From contig VBJP01000208.1 of the NCBI GenBank assembly GCA_005880165.1, positions 1 through 8,623 on the forward strand: 8,623 nt of DNA. The letters are read 5' to 3'. Position numbers and translations under genes: made by a program. Of the stretch, positions 1 through 6,317 are shown one piece after another. The stretch comes from Chloroflexota bacterium. Lineage in GTDB: Bacteria > Chloroflexota > Limnocylindria > QHBO01. Under the pieces are notes generated by a model. It did not search any database. It saw nothing but the letters and a program-made list of their open reading frames with translations, and was not told the origin of the DNA. How positions within the stretch are numbered: position 1 is the stretch's first letter; every line of letters begins with the position of its first letter.

Positions 1-370
1 TCGCGGGCACGCCATCGAGTTCCGCATCAACGCGGAGGATCCCAACGACAACTTCGCGCCGCAGACGGGCGTGATCGAGGGGCTGAACCTGCCCGGTGGG
101 CCCGGCGTGCGCGTCGATACGCACCTCTACGCGGGGTATGAGGTACCGCCCTTCTATGACTCGCTGCTTGCCAAGCTGATCGTCTGGGGCGACACGCGCG
201 ACGATGCCCTCGCGGTTGGTCGGCGGGCGCTTCGCGAGTTCCAGATCGGCGGCGTGCTCACGAACCTGGCGTTCCATCGCGGAATCGTGGACAACCCCGC
301 CTTCCTGGGCGCAACGGTCAGCACCAACCTGCTCGATCGCGTTGGTCCCGCCGCATTCGTGGGCGGCTAG
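1..370 (+). CDS. accC: Biotin carboxylase subunit of acetyl-CoA carboxylase, C-terminal part (5' end outside window)
   Basis: The reading frame is open from base 2 and ends at TAG 368-370, giving the last 122 or so residues. The protein carries out ATP-dependent carboxylation of the biotin on AccB, the first half-reaction of malonyl-CoA formation, in the cytoplasm. Family motifs are visible in order: GHAIEFRINAEDP at the left edge, the glycine-rich GGPGVRVDTHLYAGY, then VPPFYDSLLAKLIVWG, and near the end the GVLTNLAFHRGI segment. The Arg in GVRVDTH corresponds to the active-site Arg338 of E. coli AccC (family knowledge). The ATP-grasp core lies upstream, outside the window. The C-terminus is the usual length, so nothing looks truncated on this side. 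fabZ starts 18 bases downstream. A pyruvate or propionyl-CoA carboxylase subunit has similar motifs, but the fatty-acid context favours AccC. Confidence 0.93.
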   Translation, partial: RGHAIEFRINAEDPNDNFAPQTGVIEGLNLPGGPGVRVDTHLYAGYEVPPFYDSLLAKLIVWGDTRDDALAVGRRALREFQIGGVLTNLAFHRGIVDNPAFLGATVSTNLLDRVGPAAFVGG

Positions 371-388
371 AGCGATGATGAGCGCGAC

Positions 389-946
389 ATGACCGATGAA
401 GCGACCGAGCGTATGACGGATCCGACCGCCATCGAGGTTGGCGCCCAGCTGGCCGATCCGCCACTCCCCTGGGAGGCGGCGGAGATCATGCGGATCATTC
501 CGCATCGCTACCCGTTTCTGCTGATCGATCGCGTGCTGGAGCTCGACAAGGGGAAGCGCGTGGTCGCCATCAAAGCCGTGACCGCCAACGAGCCACAGTT
601 CACCGGCCACTTCCCGGGCCGTCCCATCATGCCGGGCGTGCTGATGGTGGAGGCGATGGCCCAGGCCGGTGCGGTGGCCGTGCTCTCATTACCGGAGAAC
701 CGCGGGAAGCTGGCCCTGTTCGCGGGCATCGACGAATGTCGCTTCCGTCGCACGGTCCTGCCCGGCGACACGCTGCGCATCGAGGTGACGGTCGAGAAGC
801 TGAGCCGCCTGTTCGGGAAGGCTCGCACCGTTGCCAGCGTCGACGGCGAGGTGGCGGTCGAGGCCACGCTCTCGTTCATCATCCCCAGGGATCAATCCAT
901 CGCCGGAGGGCCTGCTGGCCCTACCGGCAGCCTGACCGATGGCTGA
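389..946 (+). CDS. fabZ: 3-hydroxyacyl-[acyl-carrier-protein] dehydratase FabZ
   Basis: The product is 185 residues and dehydrates 3-hydroxyacyl-ACP to trans-2-enoyl-ACP in the elongation cycle. The hot-dog-fold hallmarks are clear: IMRIIPHRYPFLLIDRV (residues 33-49), then GHFPGRPIMPGVLMVEAMAQ. His74 and Glu88 are the expected catalytic pair, with the same 14-residue spacing as in characterised FabZ. The protein is about 35 residues longer than typical FabZ. The extra length is a polar N-terminal extension of about 28 residues and a Gly/Pro-rich tail. ATG 389 is taken as the start; Met9 (ATG 413) is an alternative, and neither has a strong Shine-Dalgarno sequence, consistent with coupling to accC. 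The stop overlaps the fabF start by 8 bases. A FabA identity is unlikely, because the sequence has the FabZ-type PHRYPFLLID segment. Confidence 0.94.
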   Translation: MTDEATERMTDPTAIEVGAQLADPPLPWEAAEIMRIIPHRYPFLLIDRVLELDKGKRVVAIKAVTANEPQFTGHFPGRPIMPGVLMVEAMAQAGAVAVLSLPENRGKLALFAGIDECRFRRTVLPGDTLRIEVTVEKLSRLFGKARTVASVDGEVAVEATLSFIIPRDQSIAGGPAGPTGSLTDG

Positions 947-2237
947 GCGCTCCCCGCCTCGCAGCGCCGCCGAGCGCGGCGAACGGCGGGTTGTGGTGAC
1001 CGGCATCGGCGCCGTCACCCCGCTCGGCAACGATGCGCGGACCACCTGGGAATGCATGAAGGCTGGTCGGAGCGGGATTCGCCGCATCACGCTCTTCGAT
1101 CCCTCCCGCGTTGACGCCAAGATCGGGGGTGAGGTGCGCGACTTTGACGCCGAGGCGGTGATGCCTCGCAAGGAGATCCGGCGCAACGATCGATACATCC
1201 ACTACGCATGGGCCGCGACCACCGAGGCGCTCGCGGACGCGGGCATCGCGAACCCCATTGGGGACGAGGAGCTCTCCGAGCGAACCGGGGCGATCATCGG
1301 CTCGGGGATCGGCGGGATCAACACCATGATCCGCGACATCATCGAAGCCCACGAGCTGGGGGTCGAACGCGTTGGCCCCTTCCTGGTGACCGCCATGATC
1401 GCCGACATGGCGCCTGGCTACGTCGCCATCTACGCCAACGCGCGCGGACCGAACTACTGCACCATCAGCGCCTGCGCGAGCAGCAACCACGCCATAGGTG
1501 ATGCCTTGAACATCATCCGCCGCGGCGACGCGGACGTGATGATCGCCGGTGGGGCGGAGGCGGGGATCGGCGAGATTCCGGTCGCGGCCTTCTCGGCCAT
1601 GAAAGCGCTCTCCACGCGCCGCAACGACGAGCCCGAGAAGGCCTCGCGCCCCTTCGACGCCGAGCGCGATGGCTTCGTGATGGGCGACGGCTCGGGGATC
1701 CTGGTGCTGGAGGCGTTGGAGCACGCCCAGGCGCGCGGCGCGCGCATCCGCGCGGAGCTCGTGGGCTACGCGGCGACCGACGACGCGTCGCACATTACCC
1801 TCCCGGCGCCGGGGGGCCGCGGTGCTGCGGCCAGCATGCGGCTGGCGCTCGGCGATGCCGGCCTGGGGACCGATGACGTCGACTACATCAACGCTCACGG
1901 CACCAGCACGCCACCCAACGACCGGTCGGAGACGGCCGCGATCAAGACCATCTTCGGCGAGCGTGCGTACGGGATCCCGATCTCGTCGACCAAGTCGATG
2001 ACCGGGCACATGCTGGGCGCCGGCGGCGGCGTCGAGGCCATCGCCTGCGTGCGGGCTCTCGAGGAGGGGATCGTGCCCCCGACAATTAACTACGAGCACC
2101 CCGACCCGGACTGCGACCTGGATTACGTCCCCAACGTGGCCCGCGACCTCCCCATCAGGACCGCGATGAGCAACGCCTTCGGATTCGGGGGCCACAACGC
2201 CACGATCATCCTGCGCCGCTGGGATGCGCACGATTGA
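939..2237 (+). CDS. fabF: 3-oxoacyl-[acyl-carrier-protein] synthase II (FabF)
   Basis: The product is 432 residues, a thiolase-fold condensing enzyme that extends acyl-ACP with malonyl-ACP. VVVTGIGAVTPLG opens the fold at residues 18-30. The catalytic cysteine is C179 in SACASSNHAIG, followed by His320 in NAHGTSTPPND and Lys352/His357 in STKSMTGHMLGAGG. These spacings match E. coli FabF (163/303/335/340) to within one residue. SNAFGFGGHNATI near the C-terminus is the usual glycine-rich end. The ATG at 939 overlaps the fabZ stop by 8 bases and has no obvious Shine-Dalgarno sequence, so coupled translation is likely. About 15 extra N-terminal residues precede the fold. The intact active-site Cys argues against a chain-length-factor type KS-beta. 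FabB is less likely, given the FabF-like length and motifs. Confidence 0.95.
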   Translation: MAERSPPRSAAERGERRVVVTGIGAVTPLGNDARTTWECMKAGRSGIRRITLFDPSRVDAKIGGEVRDFDAEAVMPRKEIRRNDRYIHYAWAATTEALADAGIANPIGDEELSERTGAIIGSGIGGINTMIRDIIEAHELGVERVGPFLVTAMIADMAPGYVAIYANARGPNYCTISACASSNHAIGDALNIIRRGDADVMIAGGAEAGIGEIPVAAFSAMKALSTRRNDEPEKASRPFDAERDGFVMGDGSGILVLEALEHAQARGARIRAELVGYAATDDASHITLPAPGGRGAAASMRLALGDAGLGTDDVDYINAHGTSTPPNDRSETAAIKTIFGERAYGIPISSTKSMTGHMLGAGGGVEAIACVRALEEGIVPPTINYEHPDPDCDLDYVPNVARDLPIRTAMSNAFGFGGHNATIILRRWDAHD

Positions 2238-2764
2238 CTGAGCAGGATGAGGCCGAGCATGAGACCGGGCGTGCCGCTGACGAATCGGCCACCGATGCGA
2301 GCGGAGAACAGGCACTACAGGCACGCATCCTCGCGGCCGTGGATCGCCTCGCCCCGGTCCTCGTCGAAGGTCCGCTCGAGGAGCTGGAGGTCGAGTCCGG
2401 TGGCCTGGTGGTGCGCCTCGCGAAGCCGCGGCCGCTGGCTGCAGCGCCCGCAGCCTCTGCTCCATCCGCCCCCGCTCTGGCTCCCGGGCCGCCCAGTTCG
2501 CCGTATGGAGACCCCTCGCCGGGGATGCGGTTCGTGTCCGCTCCACTAACCGGCGTCTGGTACATCGCGCCCTCGCCCGGGGCCAGGCCATACGTGACCG
2601 TGGGTGGAGAGGTCGCCATCGGCCAGGTGGTGGGCCTCATCGAGGCCATGAAGCTCTTCAACGAGATCAAGTCGGACGTGGCGGGTACCGTGACCCGCCT
2701 TCTCGCGGAGACCGGCACGCTGGTGAAACGCCAGCAACCGCTCCTCGAGGTCGATCCCCGCTAG
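2234..2764 (+). CDS. accB: Biotin carboxyl carrier protein of acetyl-CoA carboxylase
   Basis: The product is 176 residues and carries the biotin that shuttles CO2 between AccC and the carboxyltransferase. The biotinyl domain is unmistakable: APLTGVWYIAPSPGARPYV, then GQVVGLIEAMKLFNEIKSD, with Lys140 of EAMKL as the biotinylated lysine, ending in a QPLLEV strand. Before it are an acidic, helix-forming N-terminal region and an Ala/Pro-rich flexible linker (about residues 64-95), as in other BCCPs. The start is inferred to be TTG 2234, whose TTGA overlaps the fabF stop by 4 bases; no ATG or GTG in this frame lies nearby. Its placement after fabF is atypical, because accB normally sits directly before accC, which here is two genes upstream. 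The order suggests operon rearrangement without loss of function. Confidence 0.95.
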   Translation: MTEQDEAEHETGRAADESATDASGEQALQARILAAVDRLAPVLVEGPLEELEVESGGLVVRLAKPRPLAAAPAASAPSAPALAPGPPSSPYGDPSPGMRFVSAPLTGVWYIAPSPGARPYVTVGGEVAIGQVVGLIEAMKLFNEIKSDVAGTVTRLLAETGTLVKRQQPLLEVDPR

Positions 2765-2791
2765 CCCGCCGCCATGGAGGCACCAGGACGA

Positions 2792-4540
2792 ATGACGACC
2801 AACGCGCTGATCACCGGATGGGGGATGTACGCGCCGTCGCGTGTGCTCACCAACGACGAGCTGTCGACCATGGTCGAGACGAGCGACGAGTGGATCGTCA
2901 CCCGCACCGGGATCCGCGAGCGTCGGATCGCCGCCGATGATGAGACGACCACGACCCTTTCGGTCAACGCCTCACGGGACGCGCTGGTGGTGGCGGGTCT
3001 GGATGCGGCCGATCTCGACCTGGTGATCGTCGCCACCTGCTCGCCGGACTACCCGCTGCCGGCAACCGGTGTGCTGGTGGCCACCGAGCTCGGCGCGCGG
3101 CACGCCGCCGGGTTCGACATGCAGGCCGCCTGCTCGGGCTTCGTCTTCGGTCTCGCCACCGCCACGAGCTTCATCCGCAGCGGCATGTACCGAAACGTGC
3201 TGCTGGTCGGTGTCGAGGTGTTGAGCCGGTTCATCGACTGGACGGATCGCAACACCTGCGTCCTGTTCGGCGATGGCGCCGGCGCGGTCGTGCTCCAGGC
3301 TAGCGACCAACCCGGCGGCCTGTTGGGAATGGATCTCTTCTCGGACGGGACCGGCGCGGAGGGAATCATCGTGCCGGCCGGTGGCTCCGCCTGCCCCGCA
3401 GGCCCCACCACCATCGCCGAGCGCAAGCACTTCATCCGGATGGCGGGCCGCGAGGTCTACAAGTACGCCACGCGGCAGCTCACCGAGTCGTCGCTCTCCG
3501 CGCTGCGCGCGGCGGGCCTGAGCGTGGGCGACGTCGACCAGTTCCTCTTCCACCAGGCCAACCTGCGCATCATCGAGAGCGTGGGGTCCAGCCTGCGGCT
3601 CGACCCGAGCAAGGCCTACATCAACATCGAGAAGTACGGGAACACCTCTGCCGCATCGGTGCCCATGGCGCTGGTCGAGGCGGTCGCGGCCGGCCGCATC
3701 AAGCCGGGCGACCGGCTTCTGATGGCCGCCTTCGGCGCGGGATACACGGCTGGCGCGGCGGTCGTGGAGTGGACCGCAGACCCGACGCGCGCCTTCCTGG
3801 CGCCCGGCGCGCAGACGCGACTTGGCAAGCCGGGCCTGGGCCGCGCGATTTCGCTGGCTTTCGCTCGCCAGGGCGCAGATGTCGCGGTGAACTACCGCGG
3901 CAACGCCTCTGCCGCCGAGGAGGTCGCGGGCGCCATCAAGGAGCTGGGACGCGAGGCGATTGCCATCCAGGGCGATACCGCCGGCGGCCGTGAGGCATGC
4001 GAGGCGATCGTCAAGGCCGCGATCGACCACTTCGGCAGGGTGGACATCCTCGTCAACAACGCCGGCATCACCCGCGACAACCTGCTCATGCGAATGGACG
4101 ATGCGGAGTGGAGCGACGTGATCGCCACCAATCTGTCGGGCCCGTTCTGGATGTGCCGCGCCGTCGCCCGCCCCATGCTCAAGGCCAAGGCCGGACGGAT
4201 CATCAACATGAGCTCGGTGGCCGGCCGCATGGGCAACGCCGGCCAGGCCAACTACGCCAGCGCCAAGGCGGGGCTCATCGGTCTGACGAAGACGGTGGCA
4301 CGCGAGCTCGCCAGCCGGGGCATCACCGCCAACGCCATCGCGCCTGGACTGATCGAAACCGAGCTGACCGCGGACCTTCCGGACTCGGCACGCCAGTTCG
4401 TGCTGGATTCGACGCCGCTCGGGTACATCGGCTCGGTTGAGGATGTCGCCGCGGCTGCTGTCTATCTCGCCTCCGACGAGGCCCGATACGTCACCGGCCA
4501 GGTACTCGGTGTCGACGGCGGCATGATGATGGGCGGCTAG
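2792..4540 (+). CDS. FabH-FabG fusion: ketoacyl-ACP synthase III joined to 3-oxoacyl-ACP reductase
   Basis: One open frame of 582 residues holds two enzymes. Residues 1 to about 327 are FabH, which starts fatty-acid synthesis from acyl-CoA and malonyl-ACP. Its triad is C114 (QAACSGF), H254 (FHQANLRI) and N284 (YGNTSAAS), and the domain ends normally at AAVVEW. Residues 343-582 are FabG-like: NNAG, N447, S475, Y488 and K492 (YASAK) form the full SDR tetrad, with a complete C-terminus. The junction (residues 328-350) is a short linker reading straight into GKPGLGRAI, where FabG normally has a hydrophobic strand and TGxxxGxG. NADPH binding is therefore doubtful. No stop codon separates the halves, and no ribosome site for a separate fabG is evident; an in-frame GTG at 3764 is the only nearby candidate. 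ATG 2792 is preferred because AGGA and GGAGG precede it; ATG 2774 would add six residues. The gene starts 27 bases after accB. Whether the fusion is natural or an assembly or deletion artefact cannot be told from one sequence. Confidence 0.88.
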   Translation: MTTNALITGWGMYAPSRVLTNDELSTMVETSDEWIVTRTGIRERRIAADDETTTTLSVNASRDALVVAGLDAADLDLVIVATCSPDYPLPATGVLVATELGARHAAGFDMQAACSGFVFGLATATSFIRSGMYRNVLLVGVEVLSRFIDWTDRNTCVLFGDGAGAVVLQASDQPGGLLGMDLFSDGTGAEGIIVPAGGSACPAGPTTIAERKHFIRMAGREVYKYATRQLTESSLSALRAAGLSVGDVDQFLFHQANLRIIESVGSSLRLDPSKAYINIEKYGNTSAASVPMALVEAVAAGRIKPGDRLLMAAFGAGYTAGAAVVEWTADPTRAFLAPGAQTRLGKPGLGRAISLAFARQGADVAVNYRGNASAAEEVAGAIKELGREAIAIQGDTAGGREACEAIVKAAIDHFGRVDILVNNAGITRDNLLMRMDDAEWSDVIATNLSGPFWMCRAVARPMLKAKAGRIINMSSVAGRMGNAGQANYASAKAGLIGLTKTVARELASRGITANAIAPGLIETELTADLPDSARQFVLDSTPLGYIGSVEDVAAAAVYLASDEARYVTGQVLGVDGGMMMGG

Positions 4541-4549
4541 ACCCAGCCG
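4534..4549 (+). terminator. Weak hairpin at the end of the fatty-acid operon
   Basis: CGGCT and AGCCG can pair across a six-base loop that spans the fabHG stop codon, and TTTCGTC follows. The stem is only five pairs and the T-run is short, so this is a possible rather than convincing intrinsic terminator for the operon. Confidence 0.25.
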
Positions 4550-4573
4550 TTTCGTCAGCGCGTTGCCAGGACG

Positions 4574-4656
4574 TTCTCAGATTTGCTTCAGGATGGTTAG
4601 CCGGTGACCGGTCCCGAGACCTTCTCAGTTTTGCGCACCCCAGGACCGTTAGCCGG
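4574..4656. repeat. Imperfect tandem direct repeat, two copies
   Basis: Copy one has TTCTCAGATTTGC at 4574-4586 and CAGGATGGTTAGCCGG at 4589-4604. Copy two has TTCTCAGTTTTGC at 4622-4634 and CAGGACCGTTAGCCGG at 4641-4656. The blocks match at 12 of 13 and 14 of 16 positions; the spacing between blocks differs (2 versus 6 bases). A third, inverted match to the GTTAGC core lies at 4740-4749. This could be a pair of regulator sites or the remnant of a duplicated element. Function is unknown. Confidence 0.6.
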
Positions 4657-4749
4657 CAATTAGGGCCGATTTCGGCCCACGAGAGTTCGATCCTGAGCTC
4701 GAATGCGTCGATCGAAGCCCAGATGGGGGTGGCCAGGCAGCTAACGGTC
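4644..4749. repeat. Inverted repeat GACCGTTAGC / GCTAACGGTC
   Basis: A perfect 10-base inverted repeat has arms at 4644-4653 and 4740-4749, separated by 86 bases that include a smaller hairpin at 4663-4678. The left arm is also part of the second copy of the direct repeat. The arms could be two operator half-elements or the closing stem of a structured RNA. The right arm ends about 65 bases upstream of the sodN -35 hexamer. Confidence 0.5.
4663..4678. terminator. Perfect small hairpin GGGCCGA-TT-TCGGCCC
   Basis: Seven complementary bases flank TT, which folds as a six-pair stem with an ATTT loop. No T-run follows on either strand, so a simple intrinsic terminator is not assured. It lies 122 bases after the fabHG stop, between the arms of the larger inverted repeat. 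It could instead be a symmetrical protein site. Confidence 0.35.
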
Positions 4750-4813
4750 TGTCGGTGCACATTTGGCGGAATACGAGGCCCGCGAGGGATGGGGCGCGAA
4801 GCCTCTGCCGGCT

Positions 4814-4842
4814 TTGGCGGCCCGCGTCTTGCTGCGTACACT
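4814..4842 (+). promoter_or_regulatory. Probable sigma70-type promoter of sodN-sodX
   Basis: TTGGCG (4814-4819) and TACACT (4837-4842) are separated by exactly 17 bases, close to the housekeeping consensus. Transcription would begin near 4849, giving a leader of about 30 bases with a good ribosome site (AGAGGAG, 4868-4874) ahead of the sodN ATG. No clear nickel-regulator operator was recognised around it. Confidence 0.55.
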
Positions 4843-4879
4843 GTTCCTGACCCGAGTGATGGCACGAAGAGGAGAGTCC

Positions 4880-5302
4880 ATGCGCAATCCACTGCGCCCC
4901 ACGCGGCGCGTCCACGCCCACTGCGATATCCCCTGTGGTGTGTACGACCCGGAGCAGGCCCGGATCGAGGCGGAGTCCTGCTACAAGATCATCGAGAAGT
5001 ACACGGCCAGCTCCGACGAGCTCCTCCGCGCCCGATGCATCGTCGTCAAGGAGGAGCGCGCCGAGCTCACCAAGCACCACATCGACGTGCTGTGGCATGA
5101 CTACTTCAAGCCGGAGCATCTCGAGAAGTTCCCCGACCTGCACGAAACCTGCTGGAAGGCCTCGAAGGCCGCTTCCAAGGTCAAGCAGACGACTGACATC
5201 GCGGCGGCCAAGGAGCTGCTGGGCCTGATCGACAGGATCGACGAGATGTGGAAGGCGACGGGCGGACCGGAGAAGACGCGCCTCCAAGCTGTCGCCGCGT
5301 AA
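4880..5302 (+). CDS. sodN: Nickel superoxide dismutase precursor
   Basis: The product is 140 residues and converts superoxide to oxygen and hydrogen peroxide using nickel. The diagnostic nickel hook HCDIPCGVY is at residues 14-22, where His14, Cys15 and Cys19 become His1, Cys2 and Cys6 after cleavage between Ala13 and His14. Glu30 and Arg60 fall at the positions of Glu17 and Arg47 of the Streptomyces enzyme. The block ELTKHHIDVLWHDYFKPEHL is strongly conserved in the family. ATG 4880 is chosen over an in-frame upstream start (4763) because AGAGGAG precedes it at a good distance and the leader length (13) then matches known SodN. The leader MRNPLRPTRRVHA has no hydrophobic core, so it is not a Sec or Tat signal. 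Three cysteines outside the hook (34, 53, 91) are noteworthy. The SodX-like protease gene follows 13 bases later. Confidence 0.95.
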   Translation: MRNPLRPTRRVHAHCDIPCGVYDPEQARIEAESCYKIIEKYTASSDELLRARCIVVKEERAELTKHHIDVLWHDYFKPEHLEKFPDLHETCWKASKAASKVKQTTDIAAAKELLGLIDRIDEMWKATGGPEKTRLQAVAA

Positions 5303-5315
5303 GCACCAGGGACCG

Positions 5316-5738
5316 ATGTCTACGGAGAGGGGCCGGCTGCGGCCCCTCTCATGGTTTCTGCTCCGCAGCCTCGCACTCGGCACCGGCGTCGCGGCCGTCG
5401 CCTATGCGAGACGCTGGCTCGACGTCGTGGAGGTCCAGGGCCGGTCGATGGCCCCGGCGCTGCTCCCCGGAGAGTGGCTCCTCGTCGAGCGCCGGACGTA
5501 CGCGCACCGACCGCCGCGGGTCGGAGAGATCGTGCTGGCCGCCGATCCACGTGACCCATCCCGCGAGCTCATCAAGCGCGTGACCTCGGTGGACGGGCGC
5601 GCGAAGATGATCCAGCTCGCCGGCGACGCACCCGACTCGAGCACCGACTCGCGCACCTTTGGGGCCATCTCCGTCAGCGACGTGCGCTGGCGTGTGATAG
5701 CCCGCTACTGGCCGGCGGAGCGCATCGCTCGCCTCTAA
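5316..5738 (+). CDS. sodX: SodN maturation protease, S26 signal-peptidase family
   Basis: The product is 140 residues and is predicted to remove the short SodN leader so that the new N-terminal histidine can bind nickel. Residues 11-31 form one hydrophobic membrane segment. The S26 signature VQGRSMAPALLPGEWLL contains the catalytic Ser44. ELIKRVTSVDG supplies the general-base Lys87, and GDAPDSSTDSRTFGAIS is the third conserved box. The size fits the small SodX subgroup rather than a full housekeeping LepB, and the position 13 bases after sodN makes the assignment strong. ATG 5316 has only a weak AGGGA in front, so translation may depend on sodN. Whether it also cleaves other substrates cannot be judged. 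Confidence 0.9.
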   Translation: MSTERGRLRPLSWFLLRSLALGTGVAAVAYARRWLDVVEVQGRSMAPALLPGEWLLVERRTYAHRPPRVGEIVLAADPRDPSRELIKRVTSVDGRAKMIQLAGDAPDSSTDSRTFGAISVSDVRWRVIARYWPAERIARL

Positions 5739-5754
5739 GCTCGTCGCGCTGTTC

Positions 5755-5800
5755 GCCCCGGGGCTCGTGGCGTACCCTCCGAGCAGCAGAAGGAGGAGGG
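5755..5800 (+). promoter_or_regulatory. Promoter-like element and strong ribosome site before the DUF385 gene
   Basis: A perfect 10-base palindrome, GCCCCGGGGC (5755-5764), is followed by the -10-like TACCCT (5773-5778); no good -35 is visible. AAGGAGGAGGG at 5790-5800 is a near-perfect Shine-Dalgarno sequence. It sits 7 bases from GTG 5807 when AGGAGG at 5794-5799 is used, and only 4 bases or fewer from TTG 5801, so the GTG start is preferred. Confidence 0.4.
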
Positions 5801-5806
5801 TTGGGT

Positions 5807-6286
5807 GTGACCGTTCGCGTCACGCCAAAGGGCACGCGCGGCACAGGGTTCCCACGCCTCATGCGTGGCCTCATGCGGCTTGGCGCCGGATGGATGGTGC
5901 GCCGATATCGGAGCAGGGGGACGGCCTTGCGTATCAATGGCCAGCCCCTGCTGTTGGTGACGACCGTGGGTGCTCGCTCGGGAGCGCGCCGCCAGGTCCT
6001 GCTCAGCCGCTTCCCGGACGGCGAGGCCACGACCAGCTGGATCGTGACCGCGACGGCGGGCGGTTCTGCAGTCCATCCCGCGTGGTTCCTCAACATGGCG
6101 CGGAACCCGGACAACGTCTGGGTCGAGACCGATGGCAGGGAGATCCGGGTGCGGCCCGAGTCACTCGAGGGCGCGGAGCGTGACGCTGCCTGGGAGCGCA
6201 TCGTCTCGCGTGCTCCAAGCTTCGGCAGCTATCCGCGCGTGACGGACCGCCTCATCCCCGTCGTGCGGTTGTCCGCAATCGAGTAG
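5807..6286 (+). CDS. Nitroreductase-family deazaflavin-dependent (F420H2) oxidoreductase, DUF385/Ddn-like
   Basis: The product is 159 residues. The family (F420H2_quin_red) includes reductases of quinones and nitro compounds that take hydride from the deazaflavin F420H2. Recognisable elements are LLLVTTVGARSGARRQVLLSRF (residues 48-69, given in two blocks by the family as a strand plus a basic turn), the ATAGGS...HPAWFLNMARNPD region (82-102) thought to contact the cofactor, VWVETDGREIRVRPE (104-118), and the helix EGAERDAAWERIV (121-133). Length matches the family. GTG 5807 is chosen over TTG 5801 on ribosome-site spacing. It has its own upstream gap and is probably a separate unit. If the assignment is right, the organism makes F420, as many Actinobacteria and Chloroflexota do. 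The physiological substrate cannot be inferred. Confidence 0.82.
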   Translation: MTVRVTPKGTRGTGFPRLMRGLMRLGAGWMVRRYRSRGTALRINGQPLLLVTTVGARSGARRQVLLSRFPDGEATTSWIVTATAGGSAVHPAWFLNMARNPDNVWVETDGREIRVRPESLEGAERDAAWERIVSRAPSFGSYPRVTDRLIPVVRLSAIE

Positions 6287-6317
6287 CCGCTTGCTCAGAT
6301 CGCGCGCTCAACTGGGG

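Larger units (their letters stand above)
4541..4813. other. Non-coding spacer between the fatty-acid operon and sodN
   Basis: No convincing gene is seen here on either strand. The open frames crossing it lack recognisable motifs and are rich in Arg, Pro and Ser, as expected for shadow frames. The left half looks more AT-rich than its surroundings by eye. It contains the imperfect direct repeat, the GTTAGC inverted repeat and the hairpin listed separately; the sodN promoter lies at its right edge. Confidence 0.6.

Noticed and set aside
921..2591. Minus-strand open frame of 556 codons opposite fabF and accB
   Set aside because: It is Arg/Gly/His-rich with no motifs, and lies opposite genes with clear catalytic residues. 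It is a shadow frame produced by high GC content.
2972..4030. Minus-strand open frame of 352 codons opposite fabHG
   Set aside because: Its composition is typical of an antisense frame, with no recognisable domain, and the + strand coding is certain.
4685..4700. GTTCGATCC resembling a tRNA T-arm
   Set aside because: No acceptor stem, D-arm or anticodon arm can be formed around it, so there is no tRNA.
4763..4879. Upstream in-frame start that would extend SodN by 39 residues
   Set aside because: The extension would cross the promoter hexamers. ATG 4880 has a good ribosome site and gives the expected short leader.
4491..4892. Minus-strand open frame across the fab-sodN spacer
   Set aside because: It has no family motifs, runs through the end of FabG and the sodN promoter and start, and is probably chance.
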